A DNA stretch of 64,000 nucleotides from Georgenia muralis (GCF_003814705.1 NZ_RKRA01000001.1:2170001-2234000); one strand, 5' to 3'. Positions 11,763 through 21,078 are shown, counted from the stretch's first letter. A program made the numbers and translations. Notes: a model not told the origin generated them from the sequence alone.

Positions 11763-13337
11763 ATGAACGAGGCCTTCCCGTGGCTGACGGTCCTCATCGC
11801 ACTCCCGGCCGCGGCCGCCCTGCTGCTGTGGCTCGTGGCTCCGCTGCACCGGGTGGCACGGCCCTTCGCCCTGGCCGTGTCCTTGCTCGAGCTCGCCCTC
11901 GCCGTCGTGGCGGCGACGCAATTCGACGTCGCTGCCGCCGGGGAGGTCCAGCTCGGTGAGGTCACCCCGTGGATCCCGCAGCTGGGCGTCTCGTGGGCGC
12001 TGGGCGTCAACGGGCTCGGCCTGGTCATGGTCCTGCTCGCGGTGGCGCTCGTGCCGCTGGTCGTCCTCGCCGCATGGCGCGACCAGGAGGTGGCCGTGCC
12101 GGGCACGGTCGTCGAGCGGCGCCAGATGGGCTACGTCGCGCTCGTGCTCCTCCTCGAGGCGCTCATGGTGGCGGTCTTCGCCGCCCGGGACGTGTTCCTC
12201 TTCTACGTGCTGTTCGAGGCGATGCTCATCCCGGTCTACTTCCTCGTGGGCAGCTACGGCGGGCCCCGCCGGCGCACCGCGGCCCTGAAGTTCCTCCTGT
12301 ACTCCCTCGCGGGCGGGCTCATCATGCTCGTCGGCGTCGTCGCGGTGTACCTCGCCGGGCCCGGGGGCGAGCAGGGCTTCCTCGTGGACTCCCTCGCCGG
12401 CAACCTCACCACGAGCGTGTGGGGCGAGCGGCTGCTGTTCCTCTCGTTCTTCATCGCATTCGCGATCAAGGCGCCGATGTGGCCGGTGCACACCTGGCTG
12501 CCGGACACGGCGCAGCAGGCTCCGGCCGGCACGTCGGTCCTGCTCGTCGGCGTCCTGGACAAGGTCGGCACCTTCGGGATGATCACCCTGACGATCCCGC
12601 TCTTCCCCGCGGCCGCCGAGTGGGCCGCGCCGGTCATCATCGCCCTCGCACTCGTCTCGATCATCTACGGCGGGCTGCTGGCCGTGGGCCAGCGCGACAT
12701 CATGCGGATGATCGCCTTCACCTCGGTCAGCCACTTCGGCTTCATCGTCCTGGGCATCTTCGTCCGCGAGGAGGTGGCGCTGGCCGGCGCGATGGTCTAC
12801 ATGGTCACCCACGGCGTCTCCACCGGGGCGCTGTTCTTCGCGGCCGGGTTCCTCACCGGCCGCGGTGGCACCCAGCAGATCCCCGCTTACGGCGGCATGC
12901 AGCGCGTCACCCCCGTCCTGGCCGGCACGTTCCTCGTCGCCGGCCTCGCCACGATCGCCCTGCCCGGCCTGAGCGGGTTCGTCCCGGAGTTCCTCGTGCT
13001 CCTGGGCACCTTCCGGGTCTCGGTCGTCGCCGGCGTCGTCGCCGTCCTCGGTGTCATCATCGCCGCGCTGTACATCCTGCTGCCGTACCAGCGGATCTTC
13101 ACCGGCCCGCCCCAGGAGAGCCTCCTGGCGGTGCGCGACCTGCGGGCCCGGGAGAAGTGGGTGGTCGGCCCGCTCGTGGCCGCGATGCTCGCACTCGGCT
13201 TCTACCCCGCCCCGGTCATCGACGCCGTGACCCCCCTGGCCGCGCAGCTCGCCCTCGACCAGCCCAGCTCCGTGGGGTCCGCCGACGCGGCCCACCTGCC
13301 GGCGTCCACCGCCGGGACGCACGAGGAGAACAAGTGA
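11763..13337 (+). CDS. nuoM: NADH-quinone oxidoreductase subunit M (antiporter-like)
   Basis: NuoM (524 aa from this start) is the middle antiporter-like pumping subunit. The conserved glutamate lies in LFYVLFEAMLIPVYFLVG, and the channel lysine in the KAPMWPVHTWLPDTAQQAP segment. Two in-frame starts are possible: TTG at 11,754 and ATG at 11,763. I prefer the ATG because the AGAGGAAG site (11,746-11,753) sits 9 bases before it but directly abuts the TTG. The 34-base gap after nuoL is the largest within the operon. The stop overlaps the GTG of nuoN. Confidence 0.95.
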   Translation: MNEAFPWLTVLIALPAAAALLLWLVAPLHRVARPFALAVSLLELALAVVAATQFDVAAAGEVQLGEVTPWIPQLGVSWALGVNGLGLVMVLLAVALVPLVVLAAWRDQEVAVPGTVVERRQMGYVALVLLLEALMVAVFAARDVFLFYVLFEAMLIPVYFLVGSYGGPRRRTAALKFLLYSLAGGLIMLVGVVAVYLAGPGGEQGFLVDSLAGNLTTSVWGERLLFLSFFIAFAIKAPMWPVHTWLPDTAQQAPAGTSVLLVGVLDKVGTFGMITLTIPLFPAAAEWAAPVIIALALVSIIYGGLLAVGQRDIMRMIAFTSVSHFGFIVLGIFVREEVALAGAMVYMVTHGVSTGALFFAAGFLTGRGGTQQIPAYGGMQRVTPVLAGTFLVAGLATIALPGLSGFVPEFLVLLGTFRVSVVAGVVAVLGVIIAALYILLPYQRIFTGPPQESLLAVRDLRAREKWVVGPLVAAMLALGFYPAPVIDAVTPLAAQLALDQPSSVGSADAAHLPASTAGTHEENK

Positions 13338-14899
13338 ACACGTTCGTCGCACCCACCGTCGAGTGGGCGGCCCTGACCCCGATCCTCATCGTCCTGGGGG
13401 CCGCCGTCCTCGGTGTCCTCCTCGAGGCCTTCGTACCGCGGCCGGCCCGCCGGGCCGTGCAGCTGGTGCTGAGCCTGCTCGCCACCGCCGCCGCGCTCGT
13501 CGCCGTCGTGTGGCGCTGGACGGTCGTCGAGGCCGAGGGTCCGCGCGAGATCGTCGGCGGCGCGCTCATCGAGGACGGTCCGACCCTGGCGTCCCAGGCG
13601 ATCCTCGCGCTCGTCGGGTTCCTCGGGCTCCTCGTCATCGCCGACCGGACCGAGTCGGGCGAGGGCGCGTTCGTGGCCATGGCTGCCTCGCGGCCCGGCT
13701 CGCCCGAGGAGGCGGACTCCACCCGCGCGGCCTGGGTCCAGACCGAGGTCTTCCCTCTGACCATGTTCGCCCTGACCGGGATGCTGGCCTTCCCGGCCGC
13801 CGGCGACCTGCTGACCCTCTTCGTGGCGCTGGAGGTGCTGTCGCTGCCGCTGTACGTCCTCGCGGGCATGGCGCGGCGCCGCCGCCTGCTGTCCCAGGAG
13901 GCTTCCCTGAAGTACTTCCTCCTCGGGGCGTTCGCCTCCGCGTTCGTCATCTTCGGCATCGCCCTGCTCTACGGCTACTCCGGGTCAGTGCGGCTGGCCG
14001 ACCTCGCGCAGGCGGTCCCGGCGACCGTGGGCCTGGACTGGCTCCTGCTCGGCGGCTCGGTCCTGGTCATCGTGGGCCTGCTGTTCAAGGTCGGCGCCGT
14101 GCCCTTCCACGCCTGGACCCCCGACGTCTACACCGGCGCCCCCACCCCGGTGACGGGGTTCATGGCGGCCGCGACCAAGGTGGCGGCCTTCGGGGCGCTC
14201 CTGCGCTTCGTCTACGTCGTCGTGCCGGACCTCGGCTGGGACCTCGCCCCGTTCATGTGGGCGGTGATCATCCTCACCATGCTCGTCGGCACGGTGCTCG
14301 GCATCATCCAGACCGACGTCAAGCGGATGCTGGCGTACTCCTCGATCGCCCACGCCGGCTTCGTGCTCATCGGCGTCATCTCGCTGCGGTCGCAGGGCAT
14401 CTCCTCGGTCCTCTTCTACCTCCTCGCCTACGGCCTGGCGACGGTCGGCGCGTTCGCGCTGGTCACCCTCGTGCGCGAGCGTGACACGGAGGGCAACGTC
14501 ACCGGCGAGGCGACGCACCTGTCCCAGTGGGCGGGGCTCGGGCGGCGCAGCCCTGCCGCAGCCGTCGCGATGGTGGTGTTCCTGCTCTCATTCGCGGGCA
14601 TCCCGCTCACCGGCGGCTTCATCGGGAAGTTCGCGGTGTTCTCCGCCGGCGTCGACGGCGGGGCCTGGGTCCTCGTCCTCCTGGCCGTGCTGGCCTCGGC
14701 CGCGACGGCGTTCTTCTACGTGCGCCTCGTCGTGCTCATGTTCTTCACCGAGCCCGACGGCGAGACCACCGCGGTGGTGGCCTCGGAGGGCCTGACCACG
14801 GTGGCGGTGGGCGTCGCCGTCGTCGGCACCGTGCTGCTCGGTGTCCTGCCCGGCCCGGTGCTCGACCTCGCCGCGCAGGCGGCGGTGTTCCTTCCTTGA
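13334..14899 (+). CDS. nuoN: NADH-quinone oxidoreductase subunit N (antiporter-like)
   Basis: NuoN (521 aa) is the antiporter-like pumping subunit nearest the quinone-binding arm. The LFVALEVLSLPLYVLAGMAR segment carries the conserved glutamate. KVGAVPFHAWTPDVYTGAP carries the family lysine and the usual PFHxWxPDVYxGAP signature. About 14 hydrophobic helices are visible. The GTG start overlaps the nuoM stop by 4 bases. The stop region overlaps the possible TTG start of the next gene, so the polyprenyl synthase is likely in the same transcript. Confidence 0.97.
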   Translation: MNTFVAPTVEWAALTPILIVLGAAVLGVLLEAFVPRPARRAVQLVLSLLATAAALVAVVWRWTVVEAEGPREIVGGALIEDGPTLASQAILALVGFLGLLVIADRTESGEGAFVAMAASRPGSPEEADSTRAAWVQTEVFPLTMFALTGMLAFPAAGDLLTLFVALEVLSLPLYVLAGMARRRRLLSQEASLKYFLLGAFASAFVIFGIALLYGYSGSVRLADLAQAVPATVGLDWLLLGGSVLVIVGLLFKVGAVPFHAWTPDVYTGAPTPVTGFMAAATKVAAFGALLRFVYVVVPDLGWDLAPFMWAVIILTMLVGTVLGIIQTDVKRMLAYSSIAHAGFVLIGVISLRSQGISSVLFYLLAYGLATVGAFALVTLVRERDTEGNVTGEATHLSQWAGLGRRSPAAAVAMVVFLLSFAGIPLTGGFIGKFAVFSAGVDGGAWVLVLLAVLASAATAFFYVRLVVLMFFTEPDGETTAVVASEGLTTVAVGVAVVGTVLLGVLPGPVLDLAAQAAVFLP

Positions 14900-14913
14900 G
14901 TACCGTTCCCCTC

Positions 14914-15915
14914 GTGACGACCATCCTCCCCCTGGGGGACGCCGAGCTCGAGGCCCGGCTCCAGCCGGCCATGACCGCGGTGGAGGAGCGGCTGCGAGCC
15001 GCCGTGGCCGGCGCCGACGCGCTCGTCGACGCCCCGACGGCGCACCTGGCCGCGGCGGGCGGAAAGCGGCTGCGGCCGCTGCTCACCCTGCTGGCCGCCC
15101 AGCTGGGGGAGGGCGCCGGCGACGACGTCCTCACCGCCGGCGTCGCCGTCGAGCTGACCCACCTCGCCACCCTGTACCACGACGACGTCATGGACTCCGC
15201 GCCCATGCGGCGTGGGGCGCCCGCCGCCCACGAGGTGTGGGGCAACTCCGTGGCGATCCTCACCGGGGACCTGCTCTTCGCCCGCGCGTCCCAGATGGTC
15301 GCCTCCCTCGGCCCGGACGCCGTGCTGGTCCACGCCGAGACCTTCGAGCGCCTGTGCCTGGGCCAGCTCCACGAGACCCTGGGGCCCGCCGACGGCCAGG
15401 ACGCCCGCGCCCACTACATCCAGGTCCTCGCGGACAAGACCGGCTCCCTCATCGCCACGTCCGCGCGCTACGGCGCGACGTTCTCCGGCGCGGGCGCCGA
15501 GGTCGCCGAGGTCATGGCCCGCTACGGCGAGAAGGTCGGCGTGGCCTTCCAGCTCGCCGACGACGTCATCGACCTCTCGGCCGACGCCGCCACGACCGGC
15601 AAGACCCCCGGCACGGACCTGCGTGAGGGGGTCGACACCATGCCGGTGCTGCTGCTGCGCGAGCGCGCCGCCGCCGGCACCCTCGACGAGGCCGGCACCG
15701 CCGTCCTGACCCGGCTGGGCACCGACCTGGGCTCCGACGAGGACCTGCGTGCCGTCGTCGCCGGGCTGCGCGACCACGAGGTCGTCGCCGAGGCCAAGGC
15801 GCTGGCCACCGCGTGGGCCCACGACGCCGTCGCCGAGCTCGCGCCGCTGCCAGCCGGGCCGGTCAAGGACGCCCTCGGCGCCTTCGCCTCCCTGCTCGTG
15901 GACCGCCTGGCCTGA
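14914..15915 (+). CDS. trans-isoprenyl (polyprenyl) diphosphate synthase
   Basis: This all-alpha prenyltransferase (333 aa) adds isopentenyl diphosphate units to an allylic primer. The first Asp-rich motif, DDVMD, is at residues 90-94; the GGKRLRP substrate-binding motif is at about 49-55; a second acidic motif, DDVID, lies about 130 residues later. The small residues before the first motif are typical of long-chain enzymes. Its place directly after nuoN suggests it makes the menaquinone side chain (probably hepta- to nonaprenyl), which is inference. The start is uncertain: the TTG at 14,896 overlapping the nuoN stop, or the GTG at 14,914 used here. Confidence 0.9.
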   Translation: MTTILPLGDAELEARLQPAMTAVEERLRAAVAGADALVDAPTAHLAAAGGKRLRPLLTLLAAQLGEGAGDDVLTAGVAVELTHLATLYHDDVMDSAPMRRGAPAAHEVWGNSVAILTGDLLFARASQMVASLGPDAVLVHAETFERLCLGQLHETLGPADGQDARAHYIQVLADKTGSLIATSARYGATFSGAGAEVAEVMARYGEKVGVAFQLADDVIDLSADAATTGKTPGTDLREGVDTMPVLLLRERAAAGTLDEAGTAVLTRLGTDLGSDEDLRAVVAGLRDHEVVAEAKALATAWAHDAVAELAPLPAGPVKDALGAFASLLVDRLA

Positions 15916-15931
15916 CGCGCCCTCAGGCGCG
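15916..15931. terminator. short convergent hairpin, possible bidirectional terminator
   Basis: A 6-bp GC-rich inverted repeat with a CTCA loop sits exactly between the stops of the polyprenyl synthase (plus) and the rarD-like gene (minus). There is no T tract, so terminator function is only likely from its position. Confidence 0.4.
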
Positions 15932-16882
15932 CACCAGGCGCCGGCGGGTCCGCTCGGCGCGCGCGCCGTCGACGCTGAGCACGACGATCGCGGCCCACAC
16001 CAGCGCGAACCCGGCCCACCGCTCCGGCGGCATCGGCTCGTGGAAGAGCGCCACGCCCACCGCGAGCTGGAGGGCGGGAGTGAGGTACTGGAGCATGCCG
16101 ATGACGCTCAGCGGGAGCCGGCGGGCGGCCGCGCCGAACAGCAGCAGGGGCACCGCCGTGAGCGGCCCGGACGCGACGAGGAGCGCCGTCAGGCGCGTGT
16201 CTGCGCCGGCGACGCCGACCACCCCGGCGCCCGTCGCGCCCAGGACGACGAGGTAGCCCACCGCCAGCGGGAAGAGGGCGGCGGTCTCCACGGTCAGGCC
16301 GGCCAGGGCGCCCACGGTCCGGCCCACGCGGTTCTTCACCAGCGAGTACAGGCCGAAGGTCGCGGCCAGGGTGAGGGAGATCCACGGCAGCTTGCCGTAG
16401 CCGACCGCGATGACGACGACGGCCGCTCCGCCGATCGCGGTCGCCACCCACTGCATCGGGCGCAGGCGCTCCCCGAGGACCACGACGGCGAGGAGGACGG
16501 TGACGAGCGGGTTGATGAAGTAGCCCAGCGCGGCGTCCACCGTGCGGCCGGTGTTGACCCCGTACACGTAGACGAGCCAGTTCGCCGCCACCAGCGCCGC
16601 GCCGAGGGAGAGCACCGCCAAGGTCCGGCCCGAGCGCAGTACGGGGCGCAGGGTCCGCAGCGCACCGGTCACGGCGAGCAGGCCGACGCAGAACACGAGG
16701 CTCCACGCCGCACGGTGCGCGACGATCTCGAGCGCGCCCGCCTCCTCCAGGAGGCGGAAGTACAGGGGGAAGGCGCCCCACATGAGGTAGGCGCCCAGGC
16801 CGTAGGGCAGGCCGCCGGTGGGCGTCGCGTCGGTCGTCCGTCGGCCCGGTACGGCCCCGGGGGTGGTGGGGGAGTGGCTCAC
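15923..16882 (-). CDS. rarD: RarD-type EamA-family permease
   Basis: This 319-aa membrane protein shows about ten hydrophobic segments arranged as two EamA repeats. The opening GLGAYLMWGAFPLYFRLL and the internal HRAAWSLVFC segment are characteristic of RarD proteins in the drug/metabolite transporter superfamily. The substrate is unknown in the family. The start is the GTG at 16,882, giving the short N terminus usual for RarD. The upstream extension of the open frame is Arg/Pro-rich and crosses into the divergent promoter region of the ferredoxin reductase. It converges on the polyprenyl synthase. Confidence 0.88.
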   Translation of the reverse strand: MSHSPTTPGAVPGRRTTDATPTGGLPYGLGAYLMWGAFPLYFRLLEEAGALEIVAHRAAWSLVFCVGLLAVTGALRTLRPVLRSGRTLAVLSLGAALVAANWLVYVYGVNTGRTVDAALGYFINPLVTVLLAVVVLGERLRPMQWVATAIGGAAVVVIAVGYGKLPWISLTLAATFGLYSLVKNRVGRTVGALAGLTVETAALFPLAVGYLVVLGATGAGVVGVAGADTRLTALLVASGPLTAVPLLLFGAAARRLPLSVIGMLQYLTPALQLAVGVALFHEPMPPERWAGFALVWAAIVVLSVDGARAERTRRRLVRA

Positions 16883-16951
16883 CCACGCACTCTGGCAGAT
16901 CGGCGGGCCGGGGTGTGACGGGCGCCGAACGACGCCGGACGCCCGCCGTCC

Positions 16952-16957
16952 TAGACT
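16952..16957 (+). promoter_or_regulatory. candidate -10 element upstream of ferredoxin-NADP reductase
   Basis: TAGACT fits the actinobacterial -10 pattern TAnnnT and lies 65 bases before the start of the reductase gene, in the divergent spacer with rarD. No convincing -35 is visible. Confidence 0.35.
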
Positions 16958-17022
16958 GGTCGCTGGACTTCCGAGGGCCGTGCGCAGCGCCGACGGCCCG
17001 GCACCCCGTACGAGAGGCACCC

Positions 17023-18420
17023 GTGACCAGCTCCCGCCCGTTGTCCGTCGCGCTCGTCGGCGCCGGTCCGGCCGGCATCTACGCCGCCGACATCCTGTCC
17101 AAGTCAGGGCTCGAGGTGTCCATCGACCTCTTCGAGCGGCTGCCCGCCCCGTTCGGCCTGGTGCGCTACGGCGTCGCCCCGGACCACCCGCGGATCAAGC
17201 AGATCATCGTGGCGCTGTACAAGATCCTCCAGCGCGGGGACATCCGGCTGGTCGGGAACGTCGACGTCGGCAAGGACGTCTCCCTGGCGGACCTGCAGCG
17301 GCACTACGACGCGGTGATCTTCTCCACCGGCTCCGACCGCGACGCCCCCCTGAACATCCCTGGGATCGAGCTGCCCGGCAGCTACGGCGCCGCGGACTTC
17401 GTCTCCTGGTACGACGGTCACCCCGACGTCCCGCGCACGTGGCCGCTCGAGGCCCGGGAGGTGGCGGTGCTCGGCGTCGGCAACGTCGCGCTCGACGTGG
17501 CGCGGATCCTCGCCAAGCACGCGCGCGACCTCATGGTCACCGAGATCCCCGAGAACGTCGCCCAGGCGCTGTCCGCGAGCCCCGTCACCGACGTGCACGT
17601 CTTCGGCCGGCGCGGCCCGGCGCAGGTGAAGTTCACCCCGCTGGAGCTGCGCGAGCTGGGCAAGGTCCCGGACGTCGACGTCGTCGTCTACGACGAGGAC
17701 TTCCAGTTCGACGAGGGCTCCGAGGAGGCCATCCGGTCCTCGAACCAGACCAAGCAGGTCGTCAAGACCCTCATGGACTGGACGCTCAAGGACCCCGCCG
17801 AGCGCACCGCCGCACGCCGCATCCACCTGCACTTCATGCACCGGCCCGTCGAGGTGCTCGGCTCCGACCGCGTCGAGGGCATCCGCACCGAGCGCACCGA
17901 GCTCACCGGCGACGGCAGCGTGCGGGGCACGGGGGAGTTCGTGGACACCCCCGTCCAGGCCGTCTACCGGGCGGTGGGGTACTTCGGCTCGCCCGTCCCG
18001 GGCCTGCCCTTCGACGAGCGGTCGGGCGTCATCCCCAACACCGAGGGCCGGGTTCTCGGCGACGACGGCGACTACCTCACCGGCGTGTACGCCACCGGCT
18101 GGATCAAGCGCGGCCCCGTGGGGCTGATCGGCTCGACGAAGTCCGACGCCCAGCAGACGATCGCGCACCTCGTCGAGGACGCCCGGGCCGGCCTGCTCCG
18201 GGCGCACGGCGACGCCGTCGGCCACGAGGCGATGCTCGCCGAGCTCGACGCGGCAGGTGTGCGGTACACCACGTGGGAGGGCTGGGAGCTCCTCGACGCG
18301 TTCGAGCAGCAGCTCGGCCAGGCCTACGAGGGGGTCGAGCGTGAGCGCGTCAAGGTGGTCGAGCGCGAGACGATGACGGCGATCTCCCGCGGCGAGGAGC
18401 ACGACGGCCGCCTGCTCTGA
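17023..18420 (+). CDS. fprA: ferredoxin--NADP(+) reductase, adrenodoxin-reductase type
   Basis: This 465-aa flavoprotein moves electrons between NADPH and ferredoxin. The N-terminal FAD site GAGPAG is at residues 13-18. It is followed by FERLPAPFGLVRYGVAPDHP, which is diagnostic of the mitochondrial-type and mycobacterial FprA family. An NADP-binding GVGNVALDVARIL lies near residue 150, and the C-terminal GWIKRGPVGLIGSTKSDA segment closes the FAD site. The GTG start at 17,023 gives the usual short N terminus and is preceded by CGAGAGG. It is transcribed away from rarD and ends before a hairpin. Confidence 0.94.
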   Translation: MTSSRPLSVALVGAGPAGIYAADILSKSGLEVSIDLFERLPAPFGLVRYGVAPDHPRIKQIIVALYKILQRGDIRLVGNVDVGKDVSLADLQRHYDAVIFSTGSDRDAPLNIPGIELPGSYGAADFVSWYDGHPDVPRTWPLEAREVAVLGVGNVALDVARILAKHARDLMVTEIPENVAQALSASPVTDVHVFGRRGPAQVKFTPLELRELGKVPDVDVVVYDEDFQFDEGSEEAIRSSNQTKQVVKTLMDWTLKDPAERTAARRIHLHFMHRPVEVLGSDRVEGIRTERTELTGDGSVRGTGEFVDTPVQAVYRAVGYFGSPVPGLPFDERSGVIPNTEGRVLGDDGDYLTGVYATGWIKRGPVGLIGSTKSDAQQTIAHLVEDARAGLLRAHGDAVGHEAMLAELDAAGVRYTTWEGWELLDAFEQQLGQAYEGVERERVKVVERETMTAISRGEEHDGRLL

Positions 18421-18425
18421 GCCGA

Positions 18426-18462
18426 CCCGTCCGGCCGGATGCGCGCCGGAACCCCGGACGGG
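18426..18462 (+). terminator. hairpin after fprA
   Basis: A 9-bp outer stem (18,426-18,434 with 18,454-18,462) encloses a 4-bp inner stem a few bases past the fprA stop. No T tract follows, as is common in high-GC actinobacteria. Confidence 0.5.
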
Positions 18463-18518
18463 CGTCGATCGTTGTGGTCGGTGGTGGCACACCGGCCCGG
18501 CCGAGGAGAGGATCGTGG

Positions 18519-19373
18519 ATGAGGCACCACAACGGCCTGAAGACGACGTTGCTGTTCGGGGCGATGTGGGCGCTCATGCTCGGCATCGGCGCCCTCGTCG
18601 CCAACGGGACCGGCCGGTCGGCCTTCATCTGGGTCTTCGCGGTCATCGGCCTGGCCACGACCTTCTACGGCTACTGGAACTCCGACAAGCTCGCCATCCG
18701 GGCGATGCGGGCCCGGCCGGTCAGCGAGGCCGAGGCGCCCGGCTACCACGCCATCGTCCGTGAGCTCGCGACGGCGGCCCGCCAGCCGATGCCCCGGCTC
18801 TACATCGCACCCACCGCCCAGCCCAACGCCTTCGCCACCGGGCGTAACCCGCGCAACGCCGCCGTGTGCTGCACGGAGGGCATCCTCCAGATGCTCGAGC
18901 CGCGCGAGCTGCGCGGCGTGCTCGGGCACGAGCTCATGCACGTGTACAACCGCGACATCCTCACCTCGTCGGTGGCCGCGGCGTTCGCGGGGGTCATCAC
19001 CTCGGTCGCGCAGTTCATGCTCTTCTTCGGCGGCCGTGACCGCAACGCCAACCCGCTCGCCCTGCTCGCGACGGCGCTGCTCGCCCCGATCGCCGCCAGC
19101 CTCATCCAGCTGGCGATCTCCCGCACGCGTGAGTACGACGCCGATGAGGACGGCGCGCAGCTCACCGGCGACCCGCTGGCGCTGGCCTCCGCGCTGCGCA
19201 AGATCGAGGCGGGGACGAGCGCCCGGCCGCTCCAGCCGACGCAGCGGCTGGAGAACGTCAGCCACATGATGATCGCGAACCCCTTCCGGGGCGGCGGGGC
19301 CGCGCGGATGTTCGCGACCCACCCGCCCATGGCCGAGCGGATCGCGCGGCTGGAGCGCCTGGCCGGGTACTGA
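18519..19373 (+). CDS. htpX: HtpX-family membrane zinc metalloprotease
   Basis: HtpX-type M48 proteases (284 aa here) sit in the cytoplasmic membrane and degrade damaged membrane proteins. Two N-terminal hydrophobic segments (about 10-29 and 34-52) precede the zinc motif HELMH at residues 137-141, followed by NRD. Another membrane hairpin follows, and a second metal-ligand segment, REYDADEDGA, is present. The C-terminal FATHPPMAERIARL is typical of the family. The ATG at 18,519 follows a strong GAGGAGAGG site; an upstream in-frame ATG lacks one. It stands alone between a terminator and a pseudogene. Confidence 0.93.
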   Translation: MRHHNGLKTTLLFGAMWALMLGIGALVANGTGRSAFIWVFAVIGLATTFYGYWNSDKLAIRAMRARPVSEAEAPGYHAIVRELATAARQPMPRLYIAPTAQPNAFATGRNPRNAAVCCTEGILQMLEPRELRGVLGHELMHVYNRDILTSSVAAAFAGVITSVAQFMLFFGGRDRNANPLALLATALLAPIAASLIQLAISRTREYDADEDGAQLTGDPLALASALRKIEAGTSARPLQPTQRLENVSHMMIANPFRGGGAARMFATHPPMAERIARLERLAGY

Positions 19374-19428
19374 GCCGGTAGCGTGCCCCCGTACCGCGAG
19401 CGACCGACGTCGACGACCGCCTGACGGC

Positions 19429-20322
19429 CGTGCGCCGAGCGCCCGCCAGGTCGCCTGGCAGGCTCGCGAGCTCTACGGGTTCCTCCACGTCGGGATGAAC
19501 ACGATGACCGACGCCGAGCGGGGGACCGGCCGGGAGGACCCGGCGCTCTTCGACCCGCCCGACGGCGACGACGACGCACTCCGTCGCCGCGCCACCCTGG
19601 CGGGCGGGCCGTGGCGACCTCGTCGGTGAGGTCGCCGACGCCGCCCGCCGGCACGGGCTCGCCCTCGGCGTCTACCTCTCGCCGCGGGCGCGTGGCACGT
19701 CTACGACTGGGCGCGGTACCAGGCCGTCGTCCGGGACCTGCAGCCCGACGCCGTCATCAGCGTGTGCGGGCCCGACGTGCGCTGGTGCGGCAACGAGGCC
19801 GGGCACACGCGCCGCGACGAGTGGAGCGTGGTCCCACGGGCCCTCCAGGACGCCGAGCGCACCGCCGGCCGGTCCCAGCACACTGACGACCCTGGCTCCG
19901 CCCGGCTCGTGCGCAGCGACGACGACGAGCTCGGCTCACGCGCCGCGCTGGCCGGGGAGGACGACCTCGTGTGGTACCCCGCCGAGGTCAACACCTCGAT
20001 CCGCCCGGGCTGGTTCCACCACCCCGCCGAGGACGGTGAGGTCCGCTCCGCCGACGAGCTCTCCGCTCTCTACCGCTCCGCGGTCGGGGGCGACGCCACG
20101 CTCCTGCTCAACGTGCCGCCGGACAGGCAGGGCCGGATCGGGGCGCCGGACCGGGAGACGCTCGCCGGCCTCGGTCGGCGCGTCGCGGCGCTGCGGGCGT
20201 CGGTGCTGGACGCCGCTGTCGAGGTCTCCTCGGGTCCTCGACGGGGCCCGGCGGACCGTCTCCCGGCGGGTCGGCGGCGCCGCCCGGCGGCAGCCCGCAC
20301 GCGGCCGCTCAGCGGTAGTTGA
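19429..20322 (+). pseudogene. decayed alpha-L-fucosidase-like (GH29) gene
   Basis: Three stretches in two frames together resemble a GH29 alpha-L-fucosidase. Frame 1 (about 19,429-19,629) reads ARQVAWQARELYGFLHVGMN and EDPALFDPP, then stops at 19,627. Frame 2 (about 19,600-19,690) reads GDLVGEVADAARRHG and LALGVYLSP. Frame 1 again (about 19,688-20,322) reads LQPDAVISVCGPDVRW, GNEAGHTRRDEWSVVP, WYPAEVNTSIRPGWFHHP and LLLNVPPDRQGRIG. By comparison with family members as I remember them, one block between the first two parts is missing. A second missing block, before the third part, should contain the Asp nucleophile. It is therefore not active. Its 3' end overlaps yajQ on the other strand. No transposase or repeat flanks it. 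Confidence 0.85.
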
Positions 20323-20806
20323 CGAACTGCAGCGCCGCGTCGACGTCGTCCGCGCCCTTGAGCAGGGCGATGACGGCCTGGAGGTCGTCGCGGTTCTTCG
20401 AGCTCACCCGCACCTCGTCGCCGGTGATCTGGGCCTTGACACCCTTCGGGCCGGCGTCGCGGATCAGCTTGGTGATCTTCTTCGCGTTCTCCTGGTCCAA
20501 CCCCTCCTTGAGCGACCCGGCCAGCCGGTACTCCTTGCCCGAGGCGCGCGGCTCGCCGTCGCCGAGGTCCAGGGCCTTGAGCGAGACGCCGCGGCGGATG
20601 AGCTTGGTCTGCAGGACGTCCAGGACCGCCTTGACCCGCTCGGCGGAGTTGGCGGTCATGGTCACCACGTCGCCGGCCAGGGTCACCGAGGCGCCGACGT
20701 TCTTGAAGTCGTAGCGTTGCGCGATCTCCTTCGCGGCCTGGTTGACGGCGTTGTCCACCTCCTGGCGGTCCACCTTGCTGACGATGTCGAAGGACGAGTC
20801 GGGCAT
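20309..20806 (-). CDS. yajQ: YajQ-family nucleotide-binding protein
   Basis: This 165-aa protein belongs to the UPF0234/YajQ family, whose members have two ferredoxin-like RNA-binding-type folds and bind nucleotides; some bind cyclic di-GMP. The N terminus [20 protein letters not shown] and the central [14 protein letters not shown]-like segment match the family, as does total length (about 163 aa). It is a single gene with a good upstream AGGAGCGC site before the ATG. Its cellular role in this organism cannot be inferred from context. Confidence 0.93.
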   Translation of the reverse strand: MPDSSFDIVSKVDRQEVDNAVNQAAKEIAQRYDFKNVGASVTLAGDVVTMTANSAERVKAVLDVLQTKLIRRGVSLKALDLGDGEPRASGKEYRLAGSLKEGLDQENAKKITKLIRDAGPKGVKAQITGDEVRVSSKNRDDLQAVIALLKGADDVDAALQFVNYR

Positions 20807-20923
20807 GCGTGCGCTCCTGGGGTCGGGACGGTGGGGATCTCGCGGCTGTGACCATCATCGCGCACCCGCGCGGCGCAAGCACCCCGCAAATCTTGCTATC
20901 GTTGTCCGCGCACCGAGCCACGA

Positions 20924-21005
20924 GGCGGGTTACCCGAGTGGCCAAAGGGGGCTGACTGTAAATCAGCTGCGGAATGCTTCGGGGGTTCGAATCCCTCACC
21001 CGCCA
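20924..21005 (+). tRNA. tRNA-Tyr (GTA)
   Basis: A class II tRNA with a 7-bp acceptor stem (GGCGGGT/ACCCGCC), an anticodon loop CTGTAAA with anticodon GTA at 20,958-20,960, a long variable arm and a GGTTCGAAT T-loop. The long variable arm is normal for bacterial tRNA-Tyr. A possible -10, TATCGT (20,897-20,902), lies upstream without a clear -35. CCA is not encoded in full. Confidence 0.95.
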
Positions 21006-21032
21006 CCGCACGCGATGTCTGACATCGGCGCC

Positions 21033-21062
21033 GGCCCGGATCCTCCCAGGAGGGTCCGGGCC
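21033..21062 (+). terminator. hairpin downstream of tRNA-Tyr
   Basis: A 12-bp stem (left arm 21,033-21,044, right arm 21,051-21,062, one T-G pair) with a 6-base loop lies 28 bases past the tRNA. It is the probable end of the tRNA-Tyr transcript. Confidence 0.6.
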
Positions 21063-21078
21063 GCGTGCGTAAGAAGCT

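Noticed and set aside
16915-17022. 36-residue N-terminal extension of the ferredoxin-NADP reductase
   Set aside because: It would cover the candidate promoter and is Arg/Pro-rich; the GTG at 17,023 has a ribosome site and gives the usual family start.
19611-19886. Independent small Arg-rich gene in the pseudogene
   Set aside because: It is an out-of-frame reading of the fucosidase relic with no start signal; composition is typical of frame-shadow sequence.
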